From assembly GCA_026770575.1 (NCBI GenBank), contig MU657875.1:1-21512 (forward strand): a stretch of DNA of 21,512 bases, written 5' to 3'. Below, piece by piece: positions 9,557-19,283 of the stretch. The translations under genes were made by a program, and so were the position numbers. Positions within the stretch are counted from its first letter, which is position 1. The number at the start of each line of letters is the position of its first letter. The notes under the pieces are model-generated. The model was not told the DNA's origin. It searched no databases and saw only the letters and a list, made by a program, of their open reading frames with translations. This stretch comes from Pelagophyceae sp. CCMP2097 (taxonomy: Eukaryota > Sar > Pelagophyceae).

Positions 9557-9931
9557 TCATATTTCAATGTTCGAAAGTTTTGGATTATGTGGCGACATCA
9601 AGTTTCGTCGAGTCTTCGTGAACTCGAAGGATTCGTCGACGGACGTTGCGGCCGACGACCGCCGGCTCGCCGTCGGCGCTCTCTTGCACATCGCCGGCTC
9701 GCCGTCGACGCTCTCTTGCACACAGGCGGAGGAGGCGCAGCCGCCGCATACCGTCGAGAGCGCGGCGTCGCGCTGCGTCTCGAGGTCGCGATGTTGGTAT
9801 GCCTTGATTTCGGCCTGCAGCTTCTGCACTTGGGCTGTTGTTGCGACAGCAAACGTCGATGAGAGATTTGACGGCGAGGAAACTTTGAGCTTAGACATTT
9901 TTTGAGGCAGCGAGCGTTCGGTCTGCATCAT
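9557..9931 (-). CDS. Hypothetical small coiled-coil protein
   Basis: An open frame of 124 residues starts MMQTERSLPQ at 9931, with a second candidate start (MSKLKV) at 9898. The middle (AQVQKLQAEIKAYQHRDLET) has coiled-coil heptad character. The C-terminal half spans a 32-bp tandem duplication and may include an intron, since a GTATGC donor follows DAALST. I recognise no family. Base composition is lower in GC than the neighbouring genes. It lies between the divergent hydrolase and glutaminase-receptor genes. It could be a real short gene or a chance frame. Confidence 0.35.
   Translation of the reverse strand: MMQTERSLPQKMSKLKVSSPSNLSSTFAVATTAQVQKLQAEIKAYQHRDLETQRDAALSTVCGGCASSACVQESVDGEPAMCKRAPTASRRSSAATSVDESFEFTKTRRNLMSPHNPKLSNIEI
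9661..9724. repeat. 32-bp tandem duplication
   Basis: Two adjacent 32-bp copies (9661-9692 and 9693-9724) are nearly identical. Because 32 is not a multiple of three, the copies are read in different frames by the minus-strand ORF (as VQESVDGEPA and as MCKRAPTAS). Confidence 0.9.
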
Positions 9932-10319
9932 CGAGGGAGCCCTTGACAGCCCCGGGCCTGGAGGTTTCGTCTCGTCTTGCTTGCGAGTTCACAATCGAAT
10001 ATTACTTGCTTAAGATCCACCCTTGTTGGGGTTGGCCCAAAAGGGAAGATTCAATTTTCTTTCTGATTTCAATTATTAGGAATTCCTAATATAGCCAAAT
10101 AATTTCAAAGAAATCCTTAATTTTATTATTCAGATTCGATGAATAAATCCCAAGTTTCATGAATAATTCCCAAGTTTCATAAGGACCACGAATTATGGGA
10201 AGAACATTGAAAAGGAGGAAGTTGAACAGAAAAGCCAAAGTTTAAAAGGGCGTTAATATGAAACCCCCTAGGAAGCTTTGCAAAAAGGGAGCATTCTGGG
10301 TTGAGTCGTCGCTCGTGTC
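9932..10319. promoter_or_regulatory. AT-rich upstream region of the glutaminase receptor
   Basis: No exon was seen. From about 9990 to 10260 the base composition drops sharply to AT-rich compared with the rest of the window. It contains an 18-bp perfect palindrome (10074-10091, centred on GGAATTCC), a 20-bp tandem repeat with one mismatch (10141-10160 and 10161-10180), and a TTTAAAAG element at 10241-10248, about 75 nt before the start codon. It probably holds the promoter of the glutaminase-receptor gene. Some of it could be remnant inserted DNA. Confidence 0.45.
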
Positions 10320-13300
10320 ATGGCCTCACCCGCGGCGTCGTGGCTCGCCCTCGCTCTGCTGGCCGCGTGCGCGCGCGCCGAGGTCTTTGAGACGTGCGCG
10401 ACGGTCGGCGTCGACGGCGCCATCACGCGCCTCGCCAGCGCCGAAGACGTCTGCGCCTGCGGCGCCTCGCTCCCGGACAAGCTCTACCAGATGGCGTCCC
10501 TCGGGTGCGTGCCGGGGGCGCGAAGAACCAGAGCACCGGGCACGCCGACGAGTCAACTCCCGCGGTGCAAAAGCTCGGTTGCCTGCGGACGGCCGCGGCT
10601 TTGGGCGGACCGATCGCCTTTGGGTGTACCGACTGCCGCTTTGGGTGACCGCCGCGCCTTTGGGTGGACCCTGGCGCGCTGTGCAGGTACGCTTCGTACG
10701 ACGTCGTCGACTACTATCCAACGGGGTCGACGACGGGCAAGGACTCTATCATCCAGGCCGTCGTCGACTTTGCGGGCTCCGAATCGACACTCAAAAACGC
10801 TGACTACGCAATAGCGCCGGACCTGCAAATGTACCCAGCCACCGCGGCGGCCGTCGTGCCCGTCGTCCACCTCCCAAACCTCGACGCGGCGGGCGCGCGC
10901 CTCGTCGTCGACCGCGAGACGCTGCCTTTGATCTTCCTCGGAGACATATACGAGTGGACGGACCCGCGGCTGCTGGCGCTGCAGTCCGACGAGACGCGCG
11001 CGCTGCTACTGCAGATGCCCGACGCGGCCATCCGCGTCGTCGTGCGCGACGACGGCAGCGGCACGACTGAGATCTTCACAAAGGCGCTCTCCCTCTTCTC
11101 TGCCAACTTTTCGGCGCGCGTGGGCGGCAACGACGTCCTCGACTGGTGCGAGGACGACATGGAGGCGATGCCGTGCCCCGACATGACTTATACGGACGGC
11201 GTCTGCGATAGCAACGCGGACAAGAGAAACTGCTTCGGCAGCAAGGCGCGTCTCCGCACGTCTCCCCCGCGGGGTGCCCGCGCGGTGTCCGGGTTCGTGT
11301 ACCCAGCCCGACGTCGATGCCTAGGGCGAGTGCGAGGGCGTCACGTGGGTCAAGGACTCTGGCTTCAAGTCGAGCGGCACCGTGACCTGCGGCAAGGCGC
11401 GGCACGGCGGCCGCCTCTGGGCCTATACGCGCGGCTATGGCACGCTGGGCCTCGTCGCGGCGGTGCAGTCGCTCCCGGGCAGCATCGGCTACGCAGTCCT
11501 CGCGGACGTCAAAGACGCGCGGCTCACGCAGGCCGTCGTCGTGAACAAGGCGGGCTCGGCGCTCCTGGCGACGGATCAGACCGTGTCCTTTGCTTTGCTG
11601 GAGCTCGGTGGCTTCCTCGACGAGCGCGGCAACGGCGACCTCAGCGACGCGTCGTCGACGTTTGCGTACCCCATCGTGGGCTTTACGTACTACGTCCTGC
11701 GCAAGGGCGTCCAGGCCGACGTCTCCTACATGGGCTCGGCGCCGGAGATGTTCGACTGTGCCACGAGGTTGAAGATTCTGCAGTATTTGGAGTGGTTCTA
11801 TACATCCTCGACGGTCCTCGACATGGCCCCGGCCCGCGTCGGCGGAAATTTTCGGGAATCCCGGGAACGGCGGCGACACGGAGCCGTCTCCCAGAGTCGA
11901 GGGGACGCCCGGCAAGACCCGTGGCCGGAGGTATCACCATCGAATAGGCGTCGACGCTCGGCTTTACGAACCTGCCCGGATTCATCTCGCACGAGATCAT
12001 CGAGGGCATGCTCTCAGAGAATTACTGCATCGACTCGGAGACGGGCGAGGCGCGCCTCGTCAAGGCGCCCGCCGAGCTTCAAGTCGAGGAGCTCCACGTC
12101 GTCGACCTCGCAGTCAATCCGCTCATAGTCGTCACCGCCGTCTACGCCGAGCAGGACGCATCCGTGCACTGGCGCGCCGTCGCGACGACCAACGTCGCCG
12201 CGCTGGCGCGCGGCGACGACGCGGACCTCGGCGTCGCGTCCGTCTTCGCCGCCGCCGCGCCGCAGGCCCCGGCCTTCTTCGCGGCGCCGTTCTTCACCGC
12301 CGGCGTCGGGGCGCAGTACCACCTCGGCGCCACGTCGGACATTTCGCTGACGCACGTCGAGCTCGCGGGCATCTACACGTGCACCATCAAGACCTGGGCC
12401 GACCTGCGCGCGGACCTGCCCGCGGTAAACATCCGCCTCGTGGTCCGGACGGACGAGTGCGACACGAACGAGGTCTTTACTGCCGCGCTCGCGTACCACG
12501 TGCCCTCGTTTGCTGCGGCCGTCGGCAAGACGCAAAAGCTGGACGCGGCGCAGATGCGCGCTCGAGGCTGCGACGTCGTCGCCGAGGTCACGAGCGGCTC
12601 GCAGGTCGCCTCGGCCATTACGTTTTACGACTATACGCTGAGCATGTGGACCAAGGCCATGCCCGTGGCCGGCAAGCTCGCATCCTTCCGCAACTCGGCG
12701 GGCGGCACCGTTTCCCTCAACGCGGCGTCGCTCCGAGCCTGCGAGGCCGATTCCCGGTCCGCGGTCGACTTTTCAAGCAAGGTTTACGGCTTTGCTTCGT
12801 CGGTCTACGACTTTTCACCGCGCGCGAGTACGGCCCAAGCCTGCTGGCCCTACTCGCGGGCCTACTCAATGGTCATCAACGAGGCGCTGCTCGGGCCGGC
12901 GCAGTGCTCGCCCAGCGACGCGCTGCACGGAAACGGGCCCTCGAACGCGTTGAAGCTCATGCGGTGGATCTACGAGAGCACCATCTTCGACGCTTTGCAG
13001 GCATCCTTCTTCGTCGCGCCGACGGCCGAGGACCGGGCGCGCGTTTTGGTCGTGCTCAACGCCTTCCCCCTGGCGTATTGCGACCCGCCGGTCAAGAAGG
13101 TCGAGGCCCAGAGCGTGACGGTCATCATCGCTGCGACCCTATGCGCCTGCGGCTTCATCGTCTGCCTCGCCATGGGCTCCGTCCAGGTGCACCGGCGGCG
13201 CGTGGCGCGCATGCTCGCCAAGGCCCAGGTGAAGCTCCCCGAGAACGTCCAAGAGGTCATCGAGCAGGTCTGGGCCACCATTCGGGATCAGGACGGCGGC

Positions 13301-14446
13301 GCGGTGGCCGACTACATCCCTGAGCTCGCGGCGGCGGACCCGGCGCCCTTTGCAATCGTGCTCTGCGACATCCAGTCCGGGGCGCTCTACGAGACGGGCG
13401 ACGCGACGAAGCGCTTCACGCTGCAGTCGGCGTCCAAGCCGCTGCTCTACTGCCTCGCCCTCGAGGACAACGGCCAGGAGGCCGTCGATAAAAAGGTCGG
13501 CTCCGAGCCGACGGGCGGGCCCTTCAACGTCGTCGCCTTTGACACGCAGGGCCGTCCGTTCAACCCGTTCGTCAACGCGGGTGCGATTTGCACCACGGGC
13601 CTCGTCGCGGGCGCGTCGGCCGAGGAGCGGTTCCAGCGCATCACGTCGCTGTTCAACGCCATGTCGCTCGGCGCGCAGTGCGGCACGAGCCTCGACGTAT
13701 CCGTCTACGACAGCGAGATGGCGACGAACGGAAACAATCAGACCATCGTCCAAGAGGCCCTCAAGCGCGGCCTCATCGCCCCCGGCCAGGGCCAGGTGGC
13801 ACTCGAGGCCTACACCATGGCCTGCTCTTTATCGGTGGACTGCCGCGAGGTCGCCTGCATCGCCGCGACGCTCGCGAACAACGGCCGCAACCCGAAAACG
13901 GGCGAGCAGGTAATCCCTGAGTGGGTCGTCAAGCGCACCGTGTCGACGATGATGACCTGCGGCATGTACAACGGCGCCGGCGCCTGGATGGTCGAGGTGG
14001 GCATCCCGGCCAAGTCGGGCGTCAGCGGCGTGATTATGTGCGTTGTGCCCGGCGTCTGCGGCTTCGCCGCGTTCTCGCCGAGGCTCGACGCAAACGGCAA
14101 CTCGACGCGCGGCGTGCTCGTGGCGAGCGCCGCCTCCGAGATCCTCGGGCTGCACGTGCTGCACCAGGGCGGCGGCGATGGCGGGACCAAGGCGCCGAAG
14201 AAGGCGTCATCGGGCGGCGCGTCGTCGCCAAGCAACAAGCGGACTTCAACCTTGGGCGCCAACGGCAGCCTCAGCGAGGCCGGCGCCGGCGGCGACGCGC
14301 CCGGCCGGCGGTTGCCGCCGCTCGTGCGCGGCCAGTCCGTGCGCGGGCGGTCCGTCCGCGTCGAGCCCGCCGCCAACTACTCCGGCGGGTCCGAGGCGAG
14401 CGACTCGACTCGGAACGAGATCCGGCTCGCCGAGGACATGGCCTAG
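10320..14446 (+). CDS. Receptor-like fusion: PstS-type domains, membrane helix, cytosolic glutaminase
   Basis: Exons 10320-10504, 10687-11245, 11325-11837 and 11948-14446 give 1251 residues. Introns 1 and 3 are GT-AG; intron 2 fits best as GC-AG (AAG|GCGCGT). Residues 1-21 are a signal peptide. About 22-445 is a PstS-like phosphate-binding domain (GASLPDKLY, GSTTGKDSI, VDFAGSES with Asp89, RDDGSGTTEIFT with Arg182, Ser186, Gly187 and Thr188). About 460-800 is a second binding-protein-like domain in which the GSGT signature is replaced by ECDT. Residues about 808-830 are a membrane helix followed by HRRR. About 870-1160 is a glutaminase (glutamine to glutamate plus ammonia) with Tyr875, Ser913, Lys916, Asn962, Glu1009, Tyr1041, Tyr1093 and Val1111. 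From memory, the spacing from Ser913 agrees within one residue with the human GLS active site. The tail is Gly/Ser/Arg-rich and probably disordered. Topology places the binding domains outside or in a lumen and the enzyme in the cytosol. Control of the enzyme by bound phosphate is inference. Confidence 0.9.
10598..10670. repeat. Imperfect four-copy repeat in intron 1
   Basis: Four copies of a motif close to CCTTTGGGTGGACC recur at 19-21 bp spacing inside the first intron of the glutaminase-receptor gene. It may be a local expansion; no function is visible. Confidence 0.75.
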
Positions 14447-14744
14447 TGAGGTCACGGCCGAGCCGCTCTCCGTCCCTTTTTGCCGGACACCCTAATCAAA
14501 GTAGGGACCTTAAATGGGGAGAGAGGCATCCATCCCGGGCCATAAGGGGGGCTGGTGTGGACCTCGCACGAGGCTCCCGGGCAAGAGCATCGGCCCGTCC
14601 GGGGCGTCGTTGCCCGATTCTTCTACCCATCAACACCTGGCGTGGCGATCGTCGCGGCCTGGAGGCCCCCTCCGGGGGCTCTCGTGGTCTGCGAGCGGTA
14701 AGATTTTAAGTACAGCGCGCCGGTCGCGCAAGGCTGGCGAGACG
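14447..14744. other. Convergent intergenic spacer
   Basis: About 300 nt between the stop of the glutaminase receptor (+) and the stop of the TRAPPC9-like gene (-). It should hold both 3' ends. No RNA gene, repeat or convincing exon was seen. Confidence 0.5.
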
Positions 14745-17700
14745 TCAGTCGGCAGCGGCGCCGGGTAGCCGCAGGACGCCATGGCCGTCGAGTTCGGCGT
14801 TGGAAGTGGCGTCGATGGACCACGTCGTCGACGTCGTCGAGTCCGACGCGAGGTACTCGATCTGCACCGTCTCCTCGGCCCGGAGCTAAAAGGCAGTCGG
14901 GCGGGCCCGCGCCGGCGATCCTCTCAAAGAGGGGCCGCACAAAGGCGATCCGACGGACCTGCGCCGTCGTCTCGCCGCGCTGCAGGGCGACGCCCGTCGG
15001 CGCGTTGTTCGTGACGGTCAGGCGGATGACGTCGCCGCGCGAATTGGAGGCGAGGCGCTCGAGCTTCGTCGCGACGACGCCGTCGGCGCGCACCTCGGGG
15101 GACGCGGCGCGTGAGCGCGAGGCGTTCTCGCGAGAGCGCCGCCGAGCACTGACTCACGAGTCTGAGCGGCGCCGCGACGTCGCGCCGCGCGCCGTTGGAG
15201 GACGAGTAGCGGACGGAGAGGAGGTAGTCCGAGGCCGGGACGATGAGCGCGGCCAGGTCGTCCGAGAGGCGCAGCGTCGCATCGAGCGTGGCCGCGGCGC
15301 ATTCAAAGGCGGCGCGGAACGCCACTTCGTCGACGATGCGGACCGGCGCGTCGCCGTCGTCGTCGCCCGCCGCGTGGCCTGATGCGTCCGTCGACTTCCA
15401 AAACACGCGGCGCACGCCCTTGCGCGGCCCGTCCAGCGAGAGTTCGAGGTGCGTCACGCGCGTCGACCGCGCGTTCCGCAGCTGCAGTGACAGCTCCACC
15501 GCCTCGCCCGCGCGGACGATCTTCGTCGGCGGCGGCGCCTCGGCGGCCTCGGCGGCATCGGCTGCGCCCGGGTCCGCGCGGGCCAGAGGCTGCGTCAGCG
15601 CGCACAGCGTCAGGCGGCCCCGCCGCACAAACTCGAGGTGGGACACCTCGAGGACGGGCTGCGGCTCGACAACCTACATGGACCGAGTCGTCGTCGTGCC
15701 GCGGCCGTTCGCGACGACAACGGGGCGCGCACGCACCGTGACGCTCGCCGTGGACCGGCTGGAGGCGAGGACGCAGGTGAAGCGCGTCGCCTCGCGCGCG
15801 ACGACGACGGCCTGGACGGTCACGACGCCGGCTTCCAGGGGCGTGACGTCAAACGTCAGCGTCGCCGTCGCGTTGGGCTTGACGGTGAAGCCCTGGGCGG
15901 GCCGCGCGCAGCACCGCGCGCCGCCGAGCTGGATGGTCGCGCTGCGGACGTCGAGGGTGATTTGAAACGTGTTGCAAAGTTCAACTTGCACCGTGTGCCT
16001 TTCACCTCGCACCCAGAGGCCGTCGTAGTCGCCGCGCGCCGACTCGGCCGCGCGCAGCTGGTCGCGCCGCTTCTTGAACGGGTCGAACATGAAGTTCGAC
16101 TTGGACGCCGGGCCCGCGCCAGCCTCCCACTCGTGCGCATCCACGCGGGAAAACGCCGGGCCGTGGATCCGCACCTTTTCGAGCTCGCACAGCGCCGGCT
16201 GCGTCGTCGCAGTCTTCGTGTTCTCGAGCCTAAAGAAGGCGCGCAAAGTCGCGAGCCCACTCGACTTGCCTCGGGGGGCCCGAACACGCACCTCGAGATG
16301 GCCGACTTTTGTGCGGCGGACGACGTCGCGTCGCAGGCGAGGTAGAGCCGCCGCCGCCGCGCGTAGTAGAGCGCCGTGGCCTCGCGCGGCGCTCGGAGGC
16401 CGCCGGCGACGAACGTCTGGTGGGTCGAGCCGAGCTTTTGCGCGCCGCGCTCGATTTTCTGCAGAATCGCGTGGTGCGAAAGCACGCGCGCCCAGGCCTC
16501 TGGGGCGCTGGCGTCGCCGCAGCACTCTGCGGCGTCGGCGATGCCGCGGAGGGCCGCGAGCTTGACGACGGCCCAGGCCTCATCCGCGGGCACGAGCTGC
16601 CAGAGCACATGCGCCTCGTGCCAGTTGCGCCGCGCCACCGCCTTGGACGCCCCGCGCGCCTAAAAGAGGCCCTCGGGGGGGCGTGCGGGCAAAGGGCGGC
16701 CTCTCCGGGCCCGGGCAGCTTGACGCCGGCGACTCACTGCAAAGAGGGCGGCCTTGCGGTGGCAGCCGGCGTAGGCGGCGAGCTTGGCGCACGCGGCGGC
16801 TGTCTGCGAGAAGTGGGCCGTCGTCTCCAAAGCGAGCTCGCACATGGCCACGACGGCGCGTTTGCGGCCCTCGCCGGCGTGCCACCGCGCCACCTTGAGC
16901 GCCAACTGCGTCGAGGCGGCGCGGAGCTGCGGCTTCTGCGCCGCCGGCGCCGCCTCGGCGCAGTGCGTCAGCAGGCCGAGGGCCTCGGTCGCGGCGGCGA
17001 GGACGAGGCCGTCGACGTGCGTCGGCGCCTGTCTCGCGCCCGTCCAGGCAGGCAGCGCCGAGACCTCGGCGAGGGGCGGCACCATCGCCGCCGCGCCGGG
17101 GCCGGCGAACGGCGTGGCGAGGCCCGACGCCTCGGGGTCCGCGTCGAGGTCGAGGGCCGCGGCGCACCAGGCCACGAGCGCCGCCGCGTGCCACCGCGGG
17201 TCCTGCGCGGCCTTGAGCTCGGCGGCCGCGGCCGCGGCGAAGACCGCCGCGTCGGCGGCGCAGCCCAGGAGCAGCGCCACGTCGGCGAGGGCCTTGCAGC
17301 GCCGGCCGCGCTGCGTTGCATCGCGCGCCGCGTCGCGCGAGTCGTGCGCCGCCAGCAGCTTGGGCGGCGCGGCGCCGAGGCGGTGCTTCCGGCCCGCCGC
17401 CAGCGGGCCCGGCAGCCGCTGCGCGCGCTCGAGCGCCGAGATTTGCGCCTCGGCGTGGAGCGCCACGACCACGTCCACGAGCATGCCGTCGAGCCGCGCG
17501 AGCCGCCGCGCCGCGTCGGCGTCGGCGTCCGCGGGCGCGGCGCCGGGCAGCCCCGCCGCCCGCGGCGTCGCGTCCTCCTCGAGCGCGGCGCACTCGCAGC
17601 GCGTCGCGTCCGCGCCCGCCGCCGTCGCCAGGCGGAGCACGGTACGTAAGTCGTTCGCCGGCGTCGGCGCCGCGGCGCCGGCGGCGCGCGGCGCGCGCGC

Positions 17701-18081
17701 GCCGCGCCGCCGCAGGCCGATGGCGGCGCGCACGCGCCCCGCGTCACCGCCGGCGTCGCCCGCTGCGGCACCGTCGCCCACAGCCTCCGCGCCCCAGCGC
17801 ACGAAGCGCAGGCGGAGCCGGCCGCGCTTCCAGTCGAAGCGCTCGAAGGACGAGTCGCGGCCCGACTCGCAGCCCCAGCCGCGCCAGCCCTCTGGGGCGC
17901 GCAGGTCGCGGAGCGCGCGCGTCGGCTCCGCGCCGTATGTGGCCTCCACCGCGTCGCACATGCGGCCAAACGCGCCGCGCGCGCGCGCCGAGACGAGGCG
18001 CGCGACGTCGTCGTCGCCGTCGCCCAGCGGCACGAGGAGGACGACGATCTCGCGCTGCGACTCAAAGCTCGCGTCGCACAT
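14745..18081 (-). CDS. TRAPPC9/Trs120-like TRAPP complex subunit
   Basis: Six exons close in phase: 18081-16738, 16659-16292, 16229-15737, 15673-15158, 15093-14959 and 14885-14745, giving 998 residues. All five introns (62-78 nt) are GT-AG, two with the consensus donor GTGAGT. The N-terminus (REIVVLLVPLGDG) begins the family's first domain. Then come RLRLRFVRW, an alpha-helical repeat region with KALADVALLLGCAADAAVF and DPRWHAAALVAWCAAALDLD, and in exon 2 NWHEAHVLWQLVPADEAWA. Later beta-sandwich regions include KSNFMFDPFKKRRD, GLWVRGERHTVQVELCNTF and GFTVKPNATATLTFDVTPLE, the usual Trs120 C-terminal pattern. The ending is a short Ala/Asp stretch and TGA. The product would be a TRAPPII-type subunit that helps activate Rab GTPases at the Golgi. 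Many Ala-rich stretches reflect high GC. It is shorter than animal TRAPPC9. Confidence 0.75.
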
Positions 18082-18339
18082 CGCCGCCCGCGAGCCGCCG
18101 GCCGCGCAAACGCCGAGCGGCCCCGGCCCGCCGGGCCTATAAAGAAGACGCGCCGCGAGGGAGCGCCGCGCGGCAGCAGAGGCGCGGGCGCCGAAAACGG
18201 CCGCGCCCCTTGGGGCGAACCTCCCGCGGTCTCGGCTTTTATTTTTCCAGCTCGAGTTTTAAAAACGGTTTTGGCGAAGGCCAGCACGAGCCTCCGCCGC
18301 AAGGAAATTTGAAGTTCGTTTTCACATTGAAGTAAGTTG
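18082..18339. promoter_or_regulatory. Upstream region of the TRAPPC9-like gene
   Basis: A 258-nt non-coding stretch between the TRAPPC9-like start and the right hairpin repeat. It becomes AT-rich near 18237-18275 (TTTTATTTTT and TTTTAAAAACGG), a plausible core promoter zone for the minus-strand gene. No specific site can be assigned. Confidence 0.35.
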
Positions 18340-18444
18340 TTGAGGACCCGAAGGGTCCTTGCCGTTTATTCAACGTCAGTTTACGGCAAGGGCCCTTCGG
18401 GTCCTTTGATTGAAGGATTACCAGGGGCAATTATGTCTGTCTGT
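18340..18444 (+). repeat. Hairpin repeat, right copy
   Basis: An exact inverted copy of 1-105 with the same 61-nt hairpin core (18344-18404). It runs into a TGTC microsatellite, as the left copy probably does. A single further arm-like motif (CCTTCGGGTCC) lies at about 18799-18809. A hairpin followed by a simple-repeat tail resembles the 3' end of some non-LTR retroelements, but no coding part is present. Confidence 0.88.
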
Positions 18445-18449
18445 CCGTT

Positions 18450-18481
<32 letters not shown>
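18434..18481. repeat. TGTC microsatellite
   Basis: About twelve copies of TGTC with a few substitutions (CCGT, TTTG). It directly abuts, and partly belongs to, the right hairpin repeat. Confidence 0.95.
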
Positions 18482-18540
18482 GCCGGGTCCATCCGTGAGA
18501 TCCGTGAGGTTCCACCTTTGGGAAGAAAAGGGCAGCAACT

Positions 18541-18720
18541 CGGCCGATTTAGCGATTGGTGGTTGATGCGATTGCTAAAATTGGGAGTTGAGGTCGAGCA
18601 GGAGCCTCATTGGAATCATCATAGAAGAAGTTTTTGGTCACAGGTTCGAATCTGGTCGGCCGCAAAAAAAAGAAAAAATAAATAGCTCAATAAGAAATAA
18701 AATAATAAAAATAAAGATAA
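18541..18720 (+). repeat. tRNA-like / SINE-like segment with A-rich tail
   Basis: The ends CGGCCGA (18541-18547) and TCGGCCG (18656-18662) can pair as a perfect 7-bp acceptor-type stem. An A-box-like stretch (TTAGCGATTGGTGG, 18549-18562) and a B-box-like stretch (GGTTCGAATCT, about 18643-18653) are present in the right order. The span of 122 nt is too long for a plain tRNA and no good anticodon arm was found. It is followed by about 55 nt of A-rich sequence (18664-18720). This suits a tRNA-derived SINE or a decayed intron-bearing tRNA better than a working tRNA. Confidence 0.4.
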
Positions 18721-18836
18721 GGAGGATTTGAAAGTTCAGCGATTAGTTAAATAATTTCAATTATTTACGTGGGCATTGCAATGGGATTTGGCTGTATCCT
18801 TCGGGTCCTCCGTGCCTCTCCGGCGCGCTCTTGTAA

Positions 18837-19205
18837 TAGAGTAAAGGTCAATTTAAGAACCGGCTAAGCGAAAAAAAAATCAGCGGCCCGGCGACGCCGT
18901 TGTTTGCTGTTTTGACGCTGCCAGGGGACGCGCCTGGGTCCCCTCCACCCACCCCCAAATCATGGCGTCCGCGGAGGACTTCTGTGAGAAATTTAGCATA
19001 GGCAGAGTCCGGACCGACCATCGGTTCCTTAAAAACCGCCGGTCAGATTAAGAACCGGGCCCCTGGAGCCGGATAATATCCCAATAAGGGATTTAATGGA
19101 TTTTAATTGGGCCTTATAAATGCCTTATTGAGATATTGAACGTCTTTTGTCGATTTTTTCGTCGGTTCTTAAATTGACCAGGTTCTTAAATTGACCTTTA
19201 CTCTA
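18837..19205. mobile_element. MITE with 23-bp terminal inverted repeats and TA target duplication
   Basis: The sequence at 18837-18861 is the exact reverse complement of 19181-19205. The outer TA on each side fits a TA target duplication, leaving 23-bp inverted repeats (GAGTAAAGGTCAATTTAAG...). The element is about 365 bp, AT-richer than its surroundings and without coding capacity. Subterminal motifs recur inside: TTAAGAACCGG at 18853 and 19048, and a second direct copy of the right end at 19164-19179. These would suit transposase binding sites. The TA target and size point to a Tc1/mariner-like non-autonomous element; no transposase is in the window. Confidence 0.82.
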
Positions 19206-19283
19206 GTCGACTTTCGTGAGCGGTCGGCTGCCGCTCCGGTCGACTCCGTCTTGAAGGCCTCGAAGGCTCGCGGTCCCGGGCGC

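Noticed and set aside
12379..13323. Plus-strand 314-codon frame overlapping the glutaminase receptor
   Set aside because: It is a shifted frame of a clearly conserved coding exon, Arg-rich and without domains.
16309..18142. Long plus-strand frames opposite the TRAPPC9-like gene
   Set aside because: Low-complexity Ala/Arg-rich translations, caused by the GC-rich complementary strand.
1..18444. The 105-bp inverted repeats as the terminal repeats of one 18-kb transposon
   Set aside because: The interior holds housekeeping-type genes such as a TRAPPC9-like subunit and no transposase, and the repeat carries its own microsatellite tail like a small dispersed element.
18541..18662. A functional tRNA gene
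   Set aside because: The acceptor stem and T-loop fit, but the D and anticodon arms do not fold well and the length would need an intron of about 45 nt at an unclear place.
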